Source: Lepiota brunneoincarnata
Lineage: Eukaryota; Basidiomycota; Agaricomycetes; Agaricales; Agaricaceae
Length of the DNA stretch: 64,000 nt
Assembly (NCBI GenBank): GCA_023014365.1
Contig: JAEBUN010000071.1
Location: 1 to 64,000 of the forward strand
Direction of reading: 5' to 3'
Below the pieces are notes generated by a model, which saw only the letters and a list, made by a program, of their open reading frames with translations, made no database searches and had not been told where the DNA came from. Below are positions 8,460-18,916 of this stretch, piece by piece; positions within the stretch are counted from its first letter, which is position 1; each line of letters starts with the position of its first letter. The translations under genes were made by a program, and so were the position numbers.

Positions 8460-9232
8460 GAAAAAAGACTCCACGAGACCTTTGAATGGCGAGGGGCAAG
8501 ACTCCAACCGTTAGAACATGATACAGCATATAATCTAATAATAAAAGAAAAAAAGCGCAACCCAGGTACAAGAACAACGAGAAACAACATAGAGAAACCG
8601 AAAGCACACATAGAAGAAGCCCTCAACATCAGACCAACAGAAAAGAACTTAGGGTTAGGCCTAAACAAAGGAATAATACCATACAAGATCGCAGACTTCA
8701 TATGGAAGATAATACACAACAGAATAAAATGCGGACAATACTTCATGAGAATCCCAGGACTAGAAGAAAGGGCAATATGCGCTTGCGGACCAATAGAATC
8801 AAATGTAAAAAAGGAACAACGAAAATATGGAAACACCTAGAAGAAACGTGGACAAAGTCAACAGACGACACACCCTGGGTCAAACCAAACATACGCATTC
8901 TAATGGGAATAGGAGCCGTCATAATAGGCCAGAAGAACGAAAACGATACGACAACAAGAAACATAACAGAAAAATACAAAAGGGTAATAAACGAAACGGA
9001 ACATACAGACAAAACACTAACAGATCCATGGAACCCAATGATGAAAGAGAAACTAGACATAGACTGGAAAATAACAGAAAGAGTACCGTACGAAAAGAGA
9101 AAACAAGCAATAAGAAACTACAAAGCAAAATGGGGACAAAAGAATCACCTAACAACAGTAAACGAAAAAGAAAGAGAAGTAACCAAACGAATAGAGATGA
9201 ACAGACCTAAAGAGAAAAACAACCTACCTTAA
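8460..9232 (+). pseudogene. Remnant of a LINE (non-LTR) retrotransposon, C-terminal end
   Basis: Frame 8469-8833 reads through TAYNLIIKEKKR..., NIEKPKAHIEEALNIRPT, ADFIWKIIHNRIKCGQYF and MRIPGLEERAICACGPIESN. This is the pattern at the C-terminus of fungal LINE polyproteins (Trp-x-x-x-His... pG.e.R..C..C). After a frameshift at about 8810 the match continues in the frame ending at 9232 (KIWKHLEETW..., PNIRILMGIG). The plus strand is extremely A-rich. No reverse transcriptase core remains, so it is an immobile relic. It lies between the two copies of the dispersed repeat. Confidence 0.6.
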
Positions 9233-10475
9233 GGGGAGGAACAGACAACCGAACCAAAAACGAATGAACAATAACTCTTCAATCACAATTTTGGGCCTGC
9301 CCCGAGTGAAACGCTTCATAAACACCCAACTCAACATGATTGACTAGCACTAGGCTTAAAGCCTAACACCAACCCTTTTTAGTGAGTATCCCCCATACCG
9401 AGAACCTCACACTCTCCGGACCTAGTCCTACAGGTTAGCTGGTAATCACTTTTGCCTCCCCAGCCCTCAACATGGTTAAACCAGATACCAATCAGCCAAA
9501 GAAATCTCGACACCTGAATCCCGTCCCCCCGAATACCTCGCCAACGGAGAAGAATCAGTATCTACCCAACCAGCCATCAGAACTACCCTAGAGGATGAGA
9601 CTAACCACAATACAAGCGCGCAGTACATACGTCGGACACCGAATATATAACATAATCCAGTAACCAAGACTATCAGTATTTAACGGACACGCCTCACCTA
9701 CGATCCATGAGAGCGAGAAATCTATCTACTCCTATGTACATGAAATAAAGAAATCAATAAACAATGTTTCCACATCAGAGGCGCATTGTGCCACCAGTCC
9801 ACGCACGTCCCCATCGATAGCACAATCGTGGCGAGGGAGCCCGCCTCAAGTTCCACTCGCGAGCCCCTTTCCTCCCTCACAAGTCTCTAAACCCCACTGC
9901 AGGCGGAGCCTCCGCCCACCGCCCCCCGTCTGTACGGCCCACAGGCGCCACGCCATCGCCAAACCCCACGGTGTTAGAATACGAGTGTCGTTAGCCTCAG
10001 AGACTCGTATGCGCGAGAACTGACCCTGCCGGTCATTCGAGCTACCTTGTTTAACCTAAATACGGAACAATAAAAGCTACCCTTTACATAAGAGAAAAAG
10101 ATCGTCAGCCGAAACACCGGAAACTGGGGCCAAGTAATCAACGTTTGGACCCCCCGGCATTCCGTGAAACTCGCCACGAGTTTGCATTTCCAACACACGG
10201 CGCCCCTCTACATTACTCTTTCCCTCGTAACTAGCGTTTGTCCCACAGTCAACCACTTTGCCCTACACCCCCCTTGCCTACCAGCACCACACCCTTCGAA
10301 CCCCATCCAACCCAACCCGTAACAACAAGAGCACACCCCGGACACCCTGATCATTTCCTAACCGAGCTCCCACAGAGAATCCCCTATGCAATCCGTCCCT
10401 TGCATCATCTTGTCCCTGCCCCTTCTTGGTCCCCCGTCCCCACCGTCCTTGTCTCTGCCCTCTCGTGAACAGAGG
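9233..10475. other. No gene recognised
   Basis: Mixed-composition sequence with short frames only. I see no domain, tRNA or repeat beyond a partial match at 10384-10460 to the dispersed repeat (ATCCGTCCCTTGCAT). Confidence 0.5.
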
Positions 10476-10850
10476 AAAGTCCGCTTGGTAGGCGAGCACC
10501 ACTGCGTCCGTCGGCCGCAAAGCTTTTGACCCCGAGGGGGGGAGTGGAGAGACTCAGCGAGAGAACAAGAATGAGAGGCACACGGCCTTGAGTACATAGA
10601 TCGCTACCTCTTTCTAGCTGGTTTTTATACTACCAGGTGGTCTACAGAAACCACGAGAAGGGTTAGCAGATTCGTCCATGCGATCTGTCCCTTGCATCAC
10701 CTGTCCATACTGGTCGCGTTTGGCCTGTTTTGCGTCGTGAACCAGCCCCGAGCGTGTCCCCATCGTCGTTGTCTCCCCGGTCTCGTCTGACGGGTGCTAC
10801 CTGAGCAGCCCTCCTTCCCTCTCCACACTCGTCTCCCCTACTGGAAGACG
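10476..10850 (+). repeat. Dispersed repeat, copy 2
   Basis: Diverged second copy of the repeat at 7873-8340, with the same ordered words including TTTTTATACTACCAGGTG and GCTACCTGAGCAGCCCTCC. Confidence 0.6.
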
Positions 10851-11136
10851 GGATGGTCCTGTACAGGTACCCATGCCCCTGCATGTCCAACCACTGCCCC
10901 ATCCAACTGGCAGTCTAAATCCCAGATACCAGTTCTCCACTCACACATTTCGCCCATCATCTTTCCATTCTCTTTCCCTCCCCTCTTTCTGCCCCGACCC
11001 CATCCACCTGTAGGAGAGCCTCAGCCCTCCTTCCTTCCCCACACCAGCCTCTCATCCACATTAACTAGCACACTTTCACCACGTCCAGAACACCAGCCCC
11101 CCAACCCTTTCTATTTCTATAAATAAACATAATTTA
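10851..11136. other. C-rich spacer, no gene recognised
   Basis: Pyrimidine-rich sequence downstream of the JmjC gene. AATAAA-like words near 11120 on the plus strand lie on the wrong strand for that gene. Nothing else is supported. Confidence 0.4.
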
Positions 11137-13273
11137 CTACCCGCCCCTTCTAATGCTCCCCGCTCCACCCTCAAACTGACCGAACACCGGCCTCAGGTCT
11201 ATCTCATCCAACGGATCCATCCAATCCTTCCCTTGGAATAGGAAATCATCCCGAGAGTACGCAGCATCCAGTTTAAGGATCGCTTTCGCCACCTTGGTCG
11301 CAAGCACCTTGGCCTCCTTCTCAGACTCCTCTTTCCACCTCTCATTCCCCACACCCTGCTGCGTGTAAGCGTTCGGGTGTATTACCATCTTGCATAGCGA
11401 AACAACCGGCTTCTTCAAAAACCCTACAGCACAGGTTACTTCCACCAATCCAGATCCAAGATCACCAGAACTCACTTCTGCCATCTGTCCGCAGCATCGC
11501 CACCGTCATATAGCACAGCGTGGTAAACAGCTCCGGATGGTGTGCATTCGTAGACGCCTTGCCCTTCGTGTGGTCAAACCGCCGGGAGGCCTCCATCAGA
11601 TGCATCGTGTCGTACGAGATGAAGTGCCCCCCCGTAGCAAAACTTTTGCATGGCGTGTACACTTCATGCCACGTTCCAGGCGGCATGATTCTGTTGCCCT
11701 GCTTTTAGCATCCTTTCTCTAAGTAAAAAACAGGGGGTACTTGCACCAGATCTCCCGGTTCAGCCTGAATCAACGACGCCTCAGTCGCCGTGTCCAGCCA
11801 TCCTGCAACTTCCTCCCCGTTCCTCTCATCAATCCCAACTTTCACCATCACCTCGTTCGCCCTATTCAGCTCCCCCTTGCCTTTCGCCCCCACAACTTTT
11901 TCTGGCCGAATCACCACCCACATTTTCACCCCTGACAGCACCCGCACGAACGTCCCATGCCCATCCGCATCCTTGTGCGCATATGTGTGAAACCCACCGT
12001 GGTGGATGAGCTCCCATTTCCTGCTCTTCAGCGCGTGCCCCTGGCATTTCCCCGGCGGAGCCTGCAACACATCTGTGCAGGAGAACAGGAGCGCCGGCGT
12101 CGCATCATCTAGACCTCTGGTAACCAGTTTAAGCCCAGCTGCCTATCCACACAATCCTATACACTCACTCTGCTATCGCCGGACGGTTCAGGTCGGGGGA
12201 AGGCAGATCCAGGATGCACTGGACCACGTTCTGATTCCTCACATTTCCCAAGAACTCACTCAGCGTCCCCAAGTGGTACGGCTGGCTAGGTTCAACTGCC
12301 CTCAACATCGCATCTGAGCCAGACATTAGCCCATTCCATCCCCTTGCTAGAACCATACTTCTTACCATGAAAGTCCCTTGGAAGGTGATTCACCTCCAGC
12401 TTTCTCTTCTCCAGGAACTCCAGCGTGAGTGGTTCAGGCCTCCTCCGTTCAAAGTCCTTCACTACTACCACAAACCCCCTAGCCAGGAGGTGCCGGCACT
12501 CCTCCACAAGGTCCCCCGCGTTCCCATCCTGACTTCCTCGGAGACATCTCACGAACTCGCACCCTTCCCAGTCCACTGCCCGTTCCGCCAACAGTCTCAC
12601 CGCTTTCTCATCCTATAGTTCAAATCTCAGCCTATGTACATGCTTTCTATATAGAAAAAATACCCACCTTATACAGTACATTTCTGTCCTCCCCATCATT
12701 GCTTGGAATGAACGGCAGCACCGTCTTCGTTCCATTTGCCCACTCAACTGTCGGCGCATCTTGGGAAATTTCCTCCCCGAGCACTCCTGTCACCCAATCA
12801 CGCTTGACTGCCGCGCGCGAGGGTTCCTGCGAGGGCCCTTCTTCTTCTTGACCAACAGCTCCGGCCGCCGGGTCGGTGAGGGCTGGCGGACCCACCTCGC
12901 TGCCACTCACGACCTCAGGCGTGGGTGGACGCATTGCAACAACTCTGGCCGCCGCCGGATCAGCGAGGGTTGGCGGACCCATTTCGCCGTCGCCGTTGAC
13001 AGCCTCAGGCGTCGGTGAACGCATTGTAATCAGTCCGGCCGCCAGGTCACCGAGGGCTGGCGGACACATTTCGCCCCCGTCGACCGCCTCAGGCGTCGGT
13101 GAACGCATTACAATATCACCCGGCGCATGGCTTGCCCCCGCCGTGTCGTATTGTGCAGCCCTAAGTGGAAGGGAGTTGAGATCAGCGGCGAAGGTACAGG
13201 CAAGCACTCACTCCGCCTTTCTTTTTTTCTTGGCCGGGCTTGACCCCGACCCCTCCGCCCGGCTGCTATCCAT
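11137..13273 (-). CDS. JmjC-domain protein (putative 2OG/Fe(II) oxygenase)
   Basis: Seven exons with consistent phases give 608 aa: 13273-13212, 13160-12668, 12612-12366, 12313-12169, 12116-11747, 11698-11476, 11423-11137. The N-terminus has a basic KKKRK stretch (possible nuclear signal) and three degenerate repeats around MRSPTPEAV. The JmjC core contains HHGGFHTYAHKDADGHGTF, whose HKD supplies the HxD iron ligands, then GVKMWVVIRP, and MPPGTWHEVYTP with the distal His. JmjC proteins oxidise lysines or other side chains, often on histones; the substrate here is unknown. The exon ending GDL and the next starting GN fit the usual acidic-loop position. The frame is intact despite the repeat-rich setting. 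Similar expanded JmjC families are known in Agaricomycetes. Confidence 0.82.
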
Positions 13274-13819
13274 GAGTGGACATAGACGCGTATGAAAAGC
13301 AAATCTCACGCTTTTTGAGCCCTTTCCTCCCTGTCCCTGGCCCTAACGGGAAATGGTCAGAATCGCGGTCTGTGGCTTCTCCGGCACCAACCTTTTGGCC
13401 CTCATTCGTTCCGCTTTCTTCCTCTTCCTCTGCTCCTCCGGCGCGTCCGGATTGGTGATACTAACAGGCAGATCTATAATTAATATTGGAGAATCTGATC
13501 GGAAACGACTTACGGAGCTACGGGCTTGACCTGACCGTCTCCATTGGGGGCGCATTCGATGAATTGCATTTTGCAAGCTTGTGGGCGCGATGGGTTCAAG
13601 ATCAGTGCCAAGCGTTTCCAGGTATGGGTAGGGTTGGCGGGCTTGGGACAGCGCGAAAGAAAGTCACGGTTACCGTATATAGGAAACGAACCTTGGTCAC
13701 GCGATGGTTGTGGCTGTGCCAACGAACGAGTGCGTCTGAGAAACTGAGAAAAAACGAAGACTAAGGGACGAATCTTGGACCATAGCACCTGGGAGCGCTC
13801 TCCACACCGTTGTAGCTTA

Positions 13820-13835
13820 GTTCTCTCAAGAGAAC
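13820..13835. repeat. 16-bp palindrome GTTCTC-N4-GAGAAC, site 1
   Basis: GTTCTCTCAAGAGAAC, 7-bp arms. First of five such sites in 17 kb. Confidence 0.6.
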
Positions 13836-13849
13836 AAGTCCCTAAGAGG

Positions 13850-13920
13850 CTGCACATGTAACGACTGCCCCACCCGGATCAAACCCCGGATCAAGAAACT
13901 GGGAGCGCCCAGGCCAACGG
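13850..13920 (+). repeat. Short dispersed repeat, copy 1
   Basis: Contains ACATGTAACGACTGCCCCA and CCCCGGATCAAG.AACTGGGAGCGCC, words shared with 16855-16955, 28885-29035 (minus), 30300-30400, 26405-26470 (minus) and 59088-59155. A SINE- or MITE-like family is possible; no Pol III promoter could be assigned. Confidence 0.5.
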
Positions 13921-14042
13921 AGCCGCTATCGTTTCCATTTCCTTTTGGATGGGTTTCACATGGTTTCCCTTCACTTTCACTTCAGAATCTAAGTACAAAT
14001 GTGTGCAGGAACCAATTCTGCATGCAGGCTAGGCTTCGTCCC

Positions 14043-15640
14043 TCACGTCCTCTTGCAGATCAGCTTGTCCTCTAGGCTTCCCCCCCTTCCATAGTTTGTC
14101 CTTAACCCCCACTCCTTCTCTTTGTCCTTGAGAATCTCATAGCTGGCTTCAGGGAAGAAAAGACAGTGGAAATTCTTCCTGGGGTCAGGGAGGGTATTGA
14201 AGGGTTGTGGGGGAGCGGTTGGTAGAGACAGACTTTGTGCCATATGTCTGCTGACTCAAAGAGACAGACATGTCCTGGAAAATATCTGATGAAGATCAAG
14301 GCATTAGAGCGAGGACGGCGAGAGTAAGGAAGGGAGGGGTACAGACGAGAATTTGGCTCCAAATTGGGGAAGGCACATCTCCCCCCCTATGAAATCACCG
14401 CATGGAAAACATGCCGCTGGCCCAAAATCCTTGTCGTCCACATGCAGATCACCTTGGAGCTTGTATATGATGGCTCTTCCCAGCCAAGGTCCCGGGTCTC
14501 TTCCATCCTGGAACCAAGCTCCCGCCTCGAAAGCTTTCTCATACTTGGCGTACATGCTCGGGAACGTCGCCTTGAACATAATGGCCAAAATCTTGGCCAC
14601 CGGGCTCGTCTCAAAGTAGTACCCAGCCACCGCTCCTGCTGCCGTTCCACTTCTTGACATGGGTTCTGAGAGGTACAGGCCCTAAGATACGTTCAGGATC
14701 GTATGTATTATACCTTGTTCCACGGAGCGGCAGCACTCACCCGCTCTCTTTGGCCCTGCTGTATCCACCCTTGAACAAGGTGGAGTACTCCGGTGCTCTC
14801 CTCCCGTAGTTCCCCTGACCCTTGGACCCTGTATCTCAGCACCCCTCCATCCAAGTCCCCAGATTTGTGCCTCTTGTCTGCGCTGGTGCATGCCTTTGGC
14901 TTCACCACAGCGCACAGCGCCTGCGTAGCATGCTGGTAGGCCTTGGCTAACCGGTCCTGCCAAAGCTTAATAATCAATATAGCACGAAAGAGGCCACTTA
15001 CCCCTATCCCATCCTCAACCAGGTCACCGCGGTGCATGTCTAGCACCGTCCTACCTTGGTATTGAACCGAAAGGTCTCCACCCAGGTCAACCGGCCGCTT
15101 GAGCTCCTGATGCTCCAGTAAGCAAATGAGTTTACAGGATCAGTCATGCGAGCCAACCCACCCGGTCACTTCTCCTTCTCACTCCAAAGTAAAAGAACAG
15201 CGGTTTGCCGTCCCTGTCGAAGTATTGAGCAGAGAATGGCCGGCTAGGCTGCCCAGGTCCCAGTTCCTTGTTGCAAAATGCCTCCAGCTCGGCCTTTCTT
15301 TCATCCAAGCGACCGTTTTGGGCCTTCAGGTCTTCATGCGTAAAAGGCATTCTGTACATGTCTGCATAAAGTAAGAAATCCCCAACCCTACGCTCTGCCT
15401 GCTCCAGGGTCATTTGAAGTCTTACAGCGGGGCTCCTACTTCTGTTCCTGCTGCCGCACAAGGCTTCTTTCATCATATACAACCTGGGTGGAGGGGGTGG
15501 AATTTTCTGGCCCCTTTCAGCTGGCTGGGTATGCTGGTTCAGCCAAAGCCCCCAAGCGCAGAGCGAGCTGTATATGCAAACCCACCTTGTCCATCTTTTG
15601 AACTTTTTCTTGCCTGGAGGACTTTTCCTTGGGCATTTTT
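14043..15640 (-). CDS. Second 2OG/Fe(II) oxygenase-like protein (double-stranded beta-helix)
   Basis: A multi-exon gene; start uncertain (ATG at 15636 or within about 15480). Ordered pieces: LQMTLEQAERRVGDFLLYAD with PFTHEDLKAQNGRL (15420-15150), ELKRPVDLGGDLSVQYQG with LDMHRGDLVEDGIG (15115-14985), RLAKAYQHATQALCAVV (14950-14760), GTAAGAVAGYYFETSPVAK (14650-14580), the core GDLHVDDKDFGPAACFP and GDFIGGEMCLPQFG (14450-14350), then FPGHVCLFESADIWHKV (14290-14235). HVD and the WHK His look like the iron triad, and the Gly-rich strand plus PGHV..F.S resemble fungal TET/JBP-like and related 2OG oxygenases. Near 14165 the frame ending at 14102 and the more family-like frame ending at 14043 differ by one base, so a frameshift or alternative end is possible. 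Confidence 0.6.
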
Positions 15641-15644
15641 TCAG

Positions 15645-16080
15645 TTGCTTGGTGGCTGGGCTGCTAGCAGCCAGGCGGGACTTGTTTACTTAACGTTGGA
15701 CTAGGTAAAACTATTTATTCCCTTGGCAGACTTGCCCATAAGGCGGGTCTTTGGCTTTACTTGACCGGCCCTAAAGAGTTCACCGGGTTGAAAGTCTGAC
15801 ACCCTATTCAATTCACATTCACAACAAAGGCCAAGTCCTTTTTACATAGCACAAATACAAATTCAAGTTGACAAAATCAATAAACAAACAAAAATTGTAT
15901 CAGAAATGGGGGTTTAAAATTCTCAGACTCCGGAGTGAGATGCGCTGGTACAGCGCTCAGGAATTGTCAAAGGGTTCCAAAATAAAATCATCCAAACATG
16001 TCCCAAACGTATATGGATTCTACCGGCCTAGAAAAGAGCGGATGTGAGAGCAAGCAAGGATCAGACAGAAACGTACCCTA
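15645..16080. other. No gene recognised
   Basis: Spacer upstream of the oxygenase-like gene; AT-rich around 15830-15930. No convincing coding signal. Confidence 0.4.
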
Positions 16081-16133
16081 CGCTGGAGCTTGGATCTTCC
16101 CACTGCGCACATGGGAGGATCCAAGCTCCAGCG
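16081..16133. repeat. 22-bp inverted repeat with 9-nt loop
   Basis: Left arm 16081-16102 begins CGCTGGAGCTTGGATC and right arm 16112-16133 ends GATCCAAGCTCCAGCG. They pair over 22 positions with one T/G mismatch around loop CTGCGCACA. Confidence 0.7.
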
Positions 16134-16207
16134 CTGCCACGCAGGCCGAGCAGAGGGAGGGCCAATGGCCAAGGAGAGAGAGAGCCGAAGCGACGGAGGC
16201 GGTTCAG

Positions 16208-16264
16208 GGTGAGGGCGAGGGCGAGGGCGAGAGCGAGAGCGAAGGCGAAGGCGAAGGCGAAGGT
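16208..16264 (+). repeat. GGCGAG/GGCGAA hexanucleotide microsatellite
   Basis: About nine GA-rich hexamers, sharpening from GAGGGC through GAGAGC to GAAGGC. Confidence 0.8.
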
Positions 16265-16493
16265 GGTTGGCGTTCAAGTTCAACCCGATGATGTGGCAAG
16301 GGCTTTTAATAGCCACGTAACGACCCTGCAAGGGTTCCCGCGCACTGGCGAATTTTGCCGCCCTATACAAAAAGCAACGAGGGCGGGTCTTGCAGGATGG
16401 GGAGCATGGAGAAGCCTTGGGCTTGAGGAGATGGCGGAGGAGGCATGCTTGGTCGCAGGCAGACCTTCAGCCCTCGCTGTATTTGGGTGGGGT

Positions 16494-16725
16494 GTCCGCT
16501 GCTGCCGTATTTGGGCACAGTGTGTCCACCGTTGCCGTATTTGGGCACAGTGTGTCCACCGTTGCCGTATTTGGGCATAGTGTCCGTTGCCGCGTTTGCG
16601 CGCGGTGTCCACTGTTGCCGTATTTGTGCATAGTGTCCGTTGCCGCGTTTGCGCGCGGTGTCCACCGTTGCCATATTTGGGCATAGTGTCCGTTGCCGCG
16701 TTTGCGCGCGGTGTCCATCCTTGCG
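16494..16725 (+). repeat. Minisatellite of TTGCCGTATTTGGGCA / TTGCCGCGTTTGCGCG units
   Basis: Two alternating variants (about 36 and 42 bp), each ending GTGTCCACC or GTGTCCGTT, are repeated about seven times. The repeats create open frames of repetitive peptides on both strands, which I do not regard as genes. Confidence 0.75.
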
Positions 16726-16854
16726 CTCCCTCTTTTCCCTGGAGGGCAATATTTAGCTTGCTCATAACTTGGGGGGCCCTGTAAAATGTCTTAGAAGTTG
16801 TTCAAGGTGGAACCAGTGCGCCAAGTCAATGGCATTCGGCGTAGAGGTGGGCAT

Positions 16855-16960
16855 GCGGGCTGGACATGTAACGGCTGCCCCACGCCACCTCTCGTCGAAC
16901 TCGGAAGCCGAACCCGGAATGGACTCCGGATCAAGACGATCGGAGCGCCCCCCCGCCGAA
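16855..16960 (+). repeat. Short dispersed repeat, copy 2
   Basis: Shares GGCTGGACATG.AA.GGC..CCCCA.GCCACC and the end CGGATCAAGA..CGGAGCGCC with the minus-strand copy at 28885-29035. Confidence 0.55.
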
Positions 16961-17082
16961 GCGACAGCCGTCGTTCGGCGGTGGTCTCGAGTCTGAGGAA
17001 ACCAGTCCACCAAGTCAGTGGCATTTCATCCATTTTACTACAGCAGTTCCTAGACAGATGAAACTAGTAACCGCCCCACTAG

Positions 17083-18629
17083 TCACAGCTGCACCATATA
17101 TCCTGGCGGCTCTCCAACTAAGAACTCCCTAACCCACTCCGCTATCTGGGGCTCTGTGACAACCCTCAATATCTCAACAACCCACTGCGTCGCCGCAACA
17201 TGAGTCTCTTGAATCCATTCCCTCATCACCTGTTCATCAGTGCCCCCTTCTCTTCCGTGAGCCGTTCGGTACAGTGGGAGCAACCCTACCTCTACCATGA
17301 TGTCCAAGTGGTGCTGAACCAGGTACGTTGCGTTGCGTGCAAAGGAGGGGGTATGCCACCTGGGCAAAATATTGATCGCCGGCCGAAACACCGTTTGGGT
17401 GAGCACCGTTGCCCCAAACTACTAACCACATCAATACTTGACATAGTTTGAGAGCATATATATGGACCCACCGTGTCATAGAGCATTAGAATTCGGTTCC
17501 GAGAAGCCACGAGCTTTCGGTGAGAGGCACAGAATGCCTTCTTCTCCCTTTCTCTCTCCTCTGTCTCAGCTGGAGCGGCTGAAGGGGCTGGAGTAGCTGA
17601 AGGGGCTGGAGTATCCCGAGGGACTGGAGTATCTGGAGCGGCTGGAGCAGCCCTTGGAAGTATTCCTTCCTCTCTCACCTTGAGTGCTTCAAAAAGGTCT
17701 TCTGCAAATTTCTTCTTCCAGCCCCGACGGCCTCCTCTGGCCTTCCATGCTCTTGCAAACTTGAGCTGCACCACCGTGCTGATGACGGACTCTACCCAGA
17801 CGTAGATCTGGGAACCTTCTCTAGCCGTCCTCATGACCTGCAACCCCGGTGAGCTGTGTCAGGCAGCGCGCGTGAAATTCTGGTGCTCACCTGCTCCATC
17901 GCCAGTAAGGAGGCATCTCCGTGCCCTCCTTCAGTCTGGACAAGGCGTTCATGGAAACCAAGCCAGCGCCTTTCATTCAACCCAAGTTTCCTCAGCAGCG
18001 TCTCCACCTCATCCTCCTCAGGCGGCGCATAGAGCGACAACAGCCGTCCAAAGGCAATATTGTCCTTGACCATGCTGCTAACGTCGTTCCTTGGGGAAAC
18101 GATGTCCAACACGATTTGCCCATCGGGCTGGTATAGCTCCTTCACTTCCTTGAAGACCTCTACGAGGTCCGCACGCGCAGCCTCACATCGCCGTTAGCCA
18201 AAGATAACCTAGGGTAATGGCCCCGTACTCACCGCTGCTTGCGCGGTGCGGTTACCCTCGCGCGTTCTCAATCCTACAGCCAAGTCAGAATGGTGCAACC
18301 AGTCTGCCCTCAGTTTTCGTACCTGGTCCTGGTTCCTCCTCTTCCCCTTCCCCTTCCCCTTCCCCTTCCCCTTCCCCGTCCTCGTTTTCATCGGACGGAG
18401 TTGGATCCGGTTGGCTGGGTGCATGCAAGAACTCCGGGTCGTCGAGATCGAGCTCGAATTCTTGGCATACTCGAGTGGTCAGCTCGAGAATGTGGTGCGC
18501 ATATTTATGGAGGCTTTGAACGCGGCTTCGAATCCCTGGTTCGTCTCTGTCAATGGCCAACATCCCGTCTATCTCTTGATTGAATTGATCGCGTGCGTTG
18601 CGCAAATGCGAGTGGAGTTTGCGGGACAT
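17083..18629 (-). CDS. Uncharacterised 446-aa protein, five exons
   Basis: Exons 18629-18323, 18273-18233, 18181-17891, 17837-17472 and 17418-17083 join in phase with no internal stop, which strongly supports a real gene. I do not recognise a domain. The N-terminal third is helical (HSHLRNARDQFNQEIDGM) and ends in an acidic (Gly-Glu)n tract encoded by a CTTCCC microsatellite at 18340-18375. The middle has SRNRILMLYDT and a Pro/Ala-rich linker (PAAPDTPVPRDTPAPS). The C-terminus (NATYLVQHHLDIMVEVG, WVREFLVGEPPGYMVQL) is again helical. No signal peptide or membrane span. The second intron donor sits directly after the microsatellite, so length changes there could disturb splicing or frame. Its place next to JmjC, oxygenase and helicase genes marks it as subtelomeric accessory content. 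Confidence 0.65.
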
Positions 18630-18785
18630 AGCGAATCTGGGGGTTCGGTAAAGCCTTTCCTTCTGCTTAAATCCATGCTCCTCTAATTATGTCAACCCTT
18701 TCCGGTCCAAGGAACGATTTCATCGGGCGGCGGCTTGCGTGCGAGAGCACCCGTGGCTTCTGCAAAATCTCAGATACGGTAACTT

Positions 18786-18801
18786 GTTCTCTTACGAGAA
18801 C
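18786..18801. repeat. 16-bp palindrome GTTCTC-N4-GAGAAC, site 2
   Basis: GTTCTCTTACGAGAAC, 6-bp arms, in the spacer between the 446-aa gene and the helicase pseudogene. Confidence 0.6.
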
Positions 18802-18916
18802 TCAGGGCCTTCCAAGAGCAGCCGGATCGCCCAACGTCTGACATCGGGCCTAAGGAGAGCCCCGGAAGGGGGCGATGACATTCAATAAGAATAGTGATTA
18901 CATGAATTTACTATGA

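Noticed and set aside
16467..16765. Repetitive peptides (NAATDTMPKYGNGGH type) on the minus strand
   Set aside because: Translation of the 36/42-bp minisatellite in several frames; no non-repetitive flank supports a gene.
18246..18686. Plus-strand frame with hydrophobic FPFPFPF run, like a membrane span
   Set aside because: Produced by the CTTCCC microsatellite antisense to the 446-aa gene, whose exons splice in phase.
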